From Armadillidium nasatum (Eukaryota; Arthropoda; Malacostraca; Isopoda; Armadillidiidae): 20,000 nucleotides of DNA. The position numbers and the translations under genes were made by a program. The notes beneath the pieces were generated by a model. The model did no database searches. It was given only the letters and a program-made list of their open reading frames with translations, and had not been told where the DNA came from. Below are positions 1-20,000 of this stretch, piece after piece; position 1 is the first letter of the stretch, and each line of letters opens with the position of its first letter. The stretch spans positions 32,501 to 52,500 of the forward strand of contig SEYY01023604.1 of assembly GCA_009176605.1 (NCBI GenBank). Direction: 5' to 3'.

Positions 1-69
1 TTGTTTGTTTTCACATTTACTTTTATGAATTTTTTATTTTATTTTTATTTTTTAAATTAATGCTTTCAG

Positions 70-3979
<3,910 letters not shown>

Positions 3980-4750
3980 TAATATAGTTTTTATATATTT
4001 TTTAAAGATCTCTATTGGTGATTTTTGTTAAAAGGTCATTTTATCACAATCCTATTATTCAGAGCTGTATCTTGTGTTGTTTTCATCCTTTTTGGAAAAA
4101 ATTTGCTACCTTTTTTTTATTCAGATAACGTTAAAACAGTTTTGTAAAATGGCAAAGTTCTGTTCAAGAAAATAAGCAACAAAAGTTTCAAACGTACCAT
4201 TTTTTTTTTTGATGACTGAAATTTCTAGAATGTAAAATTAATAATAATAAGTGCAAGTATTTAATTGATTTTCATTCCTATTTTCAACGAAGTCTGATCA
4301 GTTAATTTTTACTGTTCTTGTTACGAATTTTTTAATATAATTTCAGATTATAATGGATTTTTATTAACATTTAAGTAAAGGTAAAAATATTTACTATGGA
4401 CGAAAGGTGGCGAACTCTTGGTGCAACTGACTCACTGAACCCACTTGATAATAAATGAATCATTATTTTTTCCTCACCATGTCCTTTAATTTGATGACAT
4501 AGGAAAATTTTTATTGCTGTTAAAACTTCACAAGAGTAATATCACTATTTAGAGTGAGCAGCTGAATAATTTTCATACAATATGAAAAATATCTTTTTTA
4601 CAAATTTAGTCAGCGTTAATTAAATAGTTATTGTTATAAGAGTTCCGTTTCCAAATTTTTAAGAAAAGTTTTCGGTTGTCAATGTCATAACATAACGTAT
4701 TTTAGGCCTTACCAAAGGCAACGCACAGTATTATCATTGGTTTACACATG
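3980..4750. other. NUDCD1 3' UTR and flank, no gene seen
   Basis: AT-rich sequence after the stop codon with T-rich runs (for example near 4200). The part up to about 4475 is probably 3' UTR. No coding or RNA gene was recognised. Confidence 0.5.
4450..4455 (+). terminator. Candidate poly(A) signal of NUDCD1
   Basis: AATAAA, about 470 bases after the stop, in TGATAATAAATGAATC. It is the first canonical hexamer I see after the stop codon. Actual use is not shown. Confidence 0.45.
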
Positions 4751-4751
4751 C

Positions 4752-5558
<807 letters not shown>

Positions 5559-5565
5559 ATGTTTT

Positions 5566-5590
5566 ACCAAAGTTTAGGGTAAACTTTGGT
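5566..5590. other. Perfect 11-bp hairpin beside a (TA)n tract
   Basis: ACCAAAGTTTA (5566-5576) and TAAACTTTGGT (5580-5590) are exact reverse complements separated by GGG. Read on the minus strand, the order is unique sequence, hairpin, short spacer, (TA)n, the same layout as the LINE 3' end at 16126-16149. Confidence 0.7.
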
Positions 5591-5957
5591 TTCACCTGCC
5601 CAGCCTTGTGAATTATGTCAGAGAGGAAAAATGGGTAGATGCAGCTCAGGAAGTCATAATATTAATAAAATTAAAAGATTACTTAAGGGTGGTTCAATCT
5701 TTAAAAAAAAAAAATTATTTGACCGATTGAGCTGAAATTTTTAAGTTATATGCATTTTTCCCGAAGTTCTAAGTTGACTCCGAGGGTTTTTCTGAGTCTA
5801 CAACGGTTTGAAAATTATTTGGTCCCAAAGTTAAAAAAAATGAATAGCAGGGTCCATATGAGCTTAAAATTTAACTGAATAATCTTAACCCAATTTCTTG
5901 CATTAGTGGGAACAGATTTTAGATATTACGTCTAGAAAAAAATTATAAGTACTTGAA

Positions 5958-5964
<7 letters not shown>

Positions 5965-6018
<54 letters not shown>
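5965..6018. repeat. Poly(A) run inside the foldback element
   Basis: 54 consecutive A, followed by TTG and another A run. It lies in the left half of the large inverted repeat; the right half has only shorter A/T runs, so it probably expanded after the element formed. Confidence 0.95.
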
Positions 6019-6021
<3 letters not shown>

Positions 6022-6131
6022 TTTAAAAAAAAACGCTACTCACTATTTTTTTAATTTTTGGATATTGTTTAGAGGAGGGATACATCTACAACTTTTATAT
6101 AGTACATTATTAAATGCTATTTGTCTGAAGA

Positions 6132-6207
6132 AAGATATAGCCTCTCAAATTTTTGGAATTTTTTGAAAATTGGTCAAAAATGGACCTTTTTTGAGGGGCT
6201 ATATCTT
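6132..6207. other. Central hairpin of the foldback element
   Basis: Arms at 6132-6149 and 6190-6207, AAGATATAGCC(T/C)CTCAAA with one mismatch, and a 40-base AT-rich loop that is itself partly self-complementary. Its midpoint (about 6170) almost coincides with the midpoint of the whole element (about 6158). Confidence 0.85.
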
Positions 6208-6672
6208 GGAACAAACGAATCGGATAGAATAAAGTATAGAAAAAAATTTGTAGCCACCATGACTCTTCTATACACTCACAAAAAATAAGAAATGCAGTAG
6301 TTGTAGTTTTTTAAAAATATTTTGTCCGAAAAGGTCGATTTTTTTTTTTTACAGTTAGTCAGTTTTGGGCTTAAAACATTTTTTCTATAACTCTAGAAGC
6401 TTTAGTAGCCCATAAAATTCTGAATATATTGTCGAAATTTCAGGTTATCCGAAAAGTGGTTTGGCTCCACCATTGATTTGAAAAAGGGAAAAAATTTCAA
6501 AAAAAAAAAAAAACACTTTTTAACCTTAAGACTCAGAAAAACGCTAGAAATGGACTTTTTTCACCGAGAAAAAAAATTTCAGAGGGATCGCTCAAAAATA
6601 AAAAAAATTTAAGATTGGACCGTCCCCTTTTAATTATTTAATTAAATTAATCACATAACTGATTAAATTAGA

Positions 6673-6901
<229 letters not shown>

Positions 6902-6994
6902 GTTTGCTACTTTGTTTATATAGATCAGTTGACATTTCCTACAGAAAAGGTTTTCACGAAAATTAAAATTCTCTTAATTAAACATTTTCGCTGC

Positions 6995-7115
6995 AGTTGT
7001 CTTAAGCGTCACGTGACTCCAGATTTCGTGGAACACCCCAATATTCCAATTTTCTCTGCAGCGAGCAGAAAATTACTGCAGCAGGACTGATGGAACACGA
7101 TTCGTGGAACGCATC
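6995..7115. other. GC-richer island with palindromic E-box and a direct repeat
   Basis: It contains the perfect palindrome GTCACGTGAC at 7008-7017 (core CACGTG), the direct repeat TTCGTGGAAC at 7025-7034 and 7101-7110, and ATTTTCT/AGAAAAT inverted arms around CTGCAGCG near 7050. It could be an old regulatory site or part of an unrecognised repeat. No gene starts nearby. Confidence 0.35.
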
Positions 7116-7153
7116 GCAAGTTAAAAATTATTTTTATATTTATTTACATTATA

Positions 7154-7265
7154 GGGATGTCGATATATATTAAAAAAATATATATATCGATATATGGATT
7201 AAAAGTTTGAAAAATATAAAATTGCCCCCTATACTATCGGTTAAAAAATATCGATATATCGGTTG
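7154..7265. repeat. Block rich in TCGATATAT motifs, left copy
   Basis: Several copies of TCGATATAT/ATATCGATAT, including ATCGATATATCGGTT near 7247-7264. A related block lies at 9052-9185. Such motif clusters occur at the sub-ends of some DNA transposons, but matching ends could not be shown. Confidence 0.4.
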
Positions 7266-7289
7266 AAAATCCACGACAGAACATAAAAT

Positions 7290-7572
7290 ATCCGAAGAAC
7301 TTTCGTCGTGTCATTGGGATCTTTCGAGGAAGATCCTTGGGTTTCACGGGTCCACGGCTTATACCGCTGGCTGGACTAGGCTTATCGCAGATGCCTTACA
7401 TTATTCCCATCAGTGACAAAAGCACTTCACTGATGTACTAGTTTAACGACTGAGTTATTCGGAGCTAAGGGTAAGGAGAAGCCGCTCACATTTCCTGTTC
7501 CGGACAAGCCTCGAACCCTGGACCTCTCGCTTGCTATGGAAAGTGCTCGATCGACTGATCTACGGAGCCGCC
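7290..7572 (-). mobile_element. tRNA-derived SINE, minus strand
   Basis: Read on the minus strand from 7572, the sequence begins GGCGGCTCCGTAGATCAG, has a box A-like TAGATCAGTCGATCGAGCA, and then CCAGGGTTCGAGGC (box B, GGTTCGA, at 7507-7520), with tRNA-like spacing. The body continues to lower coordinates and includes the inverted repeat GGATCTT/AAGATCC at 7317-7323 and 7330-7336. An (AAT)n array abuts the head. The tRNA origin of the head is well supported; the far boundary is a guess. Confidence 0.6.
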
Positions 7573-7573
<1 letters not shown>

Positions 7574-7659
<86 letters not shown>

Positions 7660-7660
7660 T
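7574..7660. repeat. (ATT)n microsatellite
   Basis: About 29 uninterrupted ATT units directly adjoining the head of the tRNA-derived SINE. Confidence 0.97.
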
Positions 7661-9001
7661 GTCAAATCAGATCCTGTAAGTATTGATAAATCCAAAACTA
7701 TGAAAGATAGAACGAAGGTATTTAGAATCTGAACGTGTCATTTAGGACTGGAAACTCCTAGGGCCATTCCTTTATCTTCTTCGGTTGAGGACATATATGC
7801 CCTCAAAGTTGATTTTTTTCTTTTCTGATGTTCAGAAAGTATGATAAACCACCTTAGTATAATTGGGATTTTCTGAGATACAGAAGCTCCAGAAAGACAT
7901 ATAAGCAGTACTGTGAAAGCTCCCCTGAAAATTAATCATAATCTAGAAAGAAATACACTAAATTAGATGCAATTAATAAAAATGCAAAGCAAAAAAAATG
8001 AACTCGCCATTTAAAATGTTCTTCAAACAGTTAAAATAAAAGGGGAACTTTGGAATTCACTGTTCCTAAGAATTTAAACTTGGATAAAAGCTTTTAGTGA
8101 AAGCTATATTAAGGTAAATTGTTTATTAATATAGGTAAATTCTAGCCAAAGTAGGATTATAATATCCTTCAATCAAAATAAAGCAAGAACCCTCGATCAA
8201 ACATTGCTCAATAAAGAAGGTCCTGTTAAACAGATATTCAAGAAAAATCAAATCAGTTGCAATTATTAATAAATCCTGCCACTCCACTTTATCAATAATC
8301 CAAAAACAATAAGAAGGGATCAAGTTGAGAGTCTAGGGTAAAAAGGACCTGATTCTATTACAGAATTCTTAAGCTCCTACACTAGGAGAAAAAAAAGTTA
8401 AAGTATTTTCCAACCATAAGGCTATAAGTAATTTAAAAATGTTAAATACTCATCTTACGACAACAATTCCTGGCAACGATGAGGTTTTATTAAAGCAATG
8501 CAATTGTAAACGTTACATTGTAGAGTAAAAAGGAAAGTCCTAGTTAATAGGTCTCGTGTAACCAACACAAAGCCAATTCAAAAGTTGTATTGTCATTCTA
8601 AGGAATTTCTTAGTTTAAAAATTAGCGGATATTTTGAAAACCCATAGTTATTTTTATCCAATTTAAAGCAAATAGTATAAGGATTTCCAATAGTATGTAT
8701 GTCGGCCTTTAGAAGAGCTGAGATTCCAGATACGGAATCAGGGGTTCAAAATCCTTACGGAATATGTAAACTAAGCCAATCTATCCATTGATAAGAAAGT
8801 TGTGAGTTAAATACTTCTACATATTTTATTGATCGGAAAAGCACAAAAGTTGGACTTGAAACGAAGGTTTCACAGACTCTCACCTATTAAAACTCAAAAG
8901 ATTCGAACCATACCCAACAGAAACAGAAATTACCTTTTTGAACTCATTTTTTAGGAGTTTTATTCTATAAAAGAGCAGAAAACTGATCCAAATTTCTTGA
9001 A

Positions 9002-9004
<3 letters not shown>
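7661..9004. other. Intergenic stretch, no gene recognised
   Basis: AT-rich, without splice-linked ORFs or known repeat signatures that I could confirm. A weak tRNA-like patch near 8701-8765 (GGGGTTCAAAATCC) was considered and not accepted. Confidence 0.4.

Positions 9005-9051
<47 letters not shown>
9005..9051. repeat. Poly(A) run
   Basis: About 47 consecutive A next to the second TCGATA-rich block. It could be a retroelement tail or a simple expansion. Confidence 0.95.
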
Positions 9052-9053
<2 letters not shown>

Positions 9054-9185
9054 GATATTCAATATTGAAAATAAATATCGATATTTCAATATATCGGTTT
9101 TAAAAATATAATCGATATTTTTTCGGTGCTGTTTAAAACTTAAAAGAAAAATAAATATCAATTTCGATATATTTCGGTATTTGGT
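9052..9185. repeat. Block rich in TCGATATT motifs, right copy
   Basis: Repeated ATCGATATT, AATATATCGGTTT and TTTCGATATAT motifs, similar in style to the block at 7154-7265 (both contain ATATATCGGTT). The two may be the sub-ends of one decayed element of about 2 kb, which is an inference. Confidence 0.35.
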
Positions 9186-9375
9186 ACTCTATTGGAGTCC
9201 CAATTTTATAACTATTTTTGTCTTATGTGTTATATTAATGGTCTACTTTAAAGCATTTTGTTGTTTATATAATTCTTGTTTCCAAATTACAGAAATGCTG
9301 ATATAAACAGTTTATTTTTTAGGTGATATAAACGTGGTTTCATTTTTAGATATAGAAATTAGAAATAGGCCCAGG

Positions 9376-9399
9376 CTGCTAATCGCTACCGGTTAGCAG
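9376..9399 (+). promoter_or_regulatory. 10-bp hairpin just upstream of the MRPS28 start codon
   Basis: CTGCTAATCG (9376-9385) pairs with CGGTTAGCAG (9390-9399) with one G-T pair and the loop CTAC. It ends 30 bases before the ATG at 9430, so it probably lies in the 5' UTR or core promoter. A role in translation or transcription is only a possibility. Confidence 0.55.
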
Positions 9400-9429
9400 G
9401 ACAGTACGTGTTAAGACTTATTTAATACA

Positions 9430-18688
<9,259 letters not shown>

Positions 18689-18867
18689 TTTGAGTCTGTA
18701 ATTTTATTTATAAATTGTGTACATTTTCAGTTTTTATTAAAAAAAAAATTTTGTTCATGGTTTAATTCTTATCATCATGTAAGTTAATGAAGAAAAATAA
18801 CAGTCCATTAAGAACTTCCTGTAACTTTATAGGTGGTTGTCCACAACTTTTTGAATTTGAAAATATA

Positions 18868-18873
18868 AATAAA
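18868..18873 (+). terminator. Candidate poly(A) signal of MRPS28 (proximal)
   Basis: AATAAA 180 bases after the stop codon, in ATATAAATAAAAATTG. A second hexamer lies at 19204-19209. Which is used cannot be told from sequence alone. Confidence 0.5.
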
Positions 18874-20000
18874 AATTGTAGGTTTATCTCTTTGGAAGTT
18901 AGTGAAACAGATTTGTGCAAGTATTTTTTCTCCCAGTTTCAGTAGGGGTACAGGCAGCACCCGCAGAAGGTAGTTTTTATTATGTACATAATTTTTAAAT
19001 TTGTGCAAATTTCTGGCATACAAGCCTTTATGCACATGAATTTTTACCAGTTACCAAAACCTATTTTTTGTAAATAAGGTGTTTTAAATACTCCACTTTT
19101 AATTTCATTACATTTTGTTGAAGATTTTGTTTGACATTAATTAAAGACAAAAAATCGTCACAACAAGATCGCTAATTTGTTTAACTTTTAAGAAATGCAG
19201 ATGAATAAAGTTACTTATCAATTTTCTCCTGCGAGTCAGTCAGGATGATTGTAAAGTTACTTGTGCTGAATTTTTTTTTTTTTTTTTTTTGAAAGGTGCT
19301 GTTTATTTTTAAGTATTGTTGTATATTATTTTTGTTTACATTTTCTCGAGTATGGTCTCCAGAAGTTTATTAAAAATTTACTCGGTTAAAAAATGTTTAG
19401 TCAGTTCACAATGTTTTTTTTTATATAAAAGACCATGTTTAAGCATGGTACAAGTACACAGAGGTCTTTACTGTATATTTAAGTTTTGCGTAGTTCCATT
19501 TTTTCATTTTCTATACTGAAAATATAACAAAAATTTAGAATTTTTCTAAACCTGAAGAGAAGAAAATATCCATTTAATTGAGGGTTTTTGAAAATGAAAT
19601 ACTATTAACAAATAATATTTAATTTAAAATCTTAAAACATAGTCCTATGCTATAATTTATCAACTTTTGTATAGAGAAATAAAATTTACAAAATTTTGTG
19701 TAAGAAGAAAGTAGATTTCCTTCTTGGATGACAAAATAATAATGATCTTACTTTGGGTCTAATGAACAAACACAATATCACAGACAACATTAAGGACATC
19801 GAGTTGGGAAGAAAGCATATGGAACAAGTTAATTCGGCCGTTATAGTATAAATTAATGAATGAAAATGTAGAGAGGATTTTATAATGGTGTGGAATAACT
19901 TAAATGTTAAGTGTTTATCTTGCAAATTCAAGAAATATTTTTTACTTTAACATCTTGAAATATTTACGAGCCTGTTAAACGTGATAAAAAGTATTCGAAT
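18874..20000. other. 3' UTR and downstream flank, no gene recognised
   Basis: AT-rich, with a poly(T) run near 19270-19290. Short open frames on both strands have no recognisable content and no supporting splice sites. Confidence 0.5.
19204..19209 (+). terminator. Candidate poly(A) signal of MRPS28 (distal)
   Basis: AATAAA in GATGAATAAAGTTAC, about 515 bases after the stop. It could serve a longer 3' UTR. Confidence 0.35.

Larger units (their letters stand above)
5685..6631. mobile_element. Foldback-type element: large imperfect inverted repeat of about 945 bp
   Basis: The left end AAGGGTGGTTCAATCTT matches the reverse complement of the right end (AAGGGGACGGTCCAATCTT). The similarity continues inward: CTGAAATTTTT and GTTTTTCTGAGTCT occur on the left near 5731 and 5787 and in reverse complement near 6577 and 6533. 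Near the centre, AAGATATAGCCTCTCAAA (6132-6149) pairs 17 of 18 with 6190-6207, and the flanks of that hairpin also match each other. TTAA is present at both edges (5683-5686 and 6630-6633) and may be the target duplication. No ORF is credible. It contains a poly(A) run at 5965-6018. The structure is seen directly; its class (MITE/foldback) is inferred. Confidence 0.7.

Noticed and set aside
8126..8323. 65-codon minus-strand frame in the intergenic region
   Set aside because: No homology recognised, low-complexity composition and no support from splice sites or neighbours.
8701..8765. Possible tRNA or SINE head (GGGGTTCAAAATCC resembles box B)
   Set aside because: Box B carries an extra base, box A is poor and no cloverleaf could be drawn.

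Overview
The window is eukaryotic nuclear DNA. It is AT-rich and contains two intron-bearing protein genes in tandem on the + strand, with GT-AG introns (one probable GC-AG), several decayed non-LTR retrotransposons, and eight long (TA)n tracts that make up roughly 6% of the sequence. The proteins and the LINE types (one Jockey/I-like, two CR1-like) point to an arthropod. A decapod crustacean is plausible, because the minus-strand LINE in the second gene resembles copies I associate with crab and shrimp genomes, but the sequence alone does not fix the taxon.

Region 1 (about 1-4455): the 3' part of NUDCD1, seven exons from 70 to 3979, covering the end of the N-terminal region, the CS (p23-like) domain and the C-terminal region. 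The 5' end lies outside the window. One junction (exon at 70-295 to exon at 1111) does not keep phase and is unresolved. The intron at 2715-2924 appears to be GC-AG and is mostly (TA)n.

Region 2 (about 4456-9360): intergenic, with no protein gene recognised. It holds three (TA)n tracts, a segment of about 490 bp between two of them, an element of about 945 bp that is one large imperfect inverted repeat with a central hairpin (foldback-type element), a short GC-richer island, a tRNA-derived SINE on the minus strand, and two blocks rich in TATCGATA-like motifs.

Region 3 (9430-18688): MRPS28 (mitochondrial small-subunit ribosomal protein bS1m), complete in three exons and coding for 344 residues. 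The C-terminal 105 or so residues are strongly conserved. The N-terminal 235 or so residues are unusually long and contain an internal tandem duplication of most of exon 1. Intron 1 carries a degraded antisense CR1-like LINE. Intron 2 carries a degraded sense CR1-like LINE with an internal deletion of the catalytic RT core, and an antisense Jockey/I-like LINE lying between two (TA)n tracts.

Region 4 (18689-20000): probable 3' UTR and flanking DNA with two candidate poly(A) signals and nothing else recognised.

The two genes are not expected to form a functional pathway (Hsp90-associated CS-domain protein; mitoribosome subunit). I saw no convincing new multi-gene system. The most notable items are the duplicated MRPS28 exon 1, the foldback element, the GC-AG microsatellite intron, and the recurrent placement of short hairpins beside (TA)n tracts.
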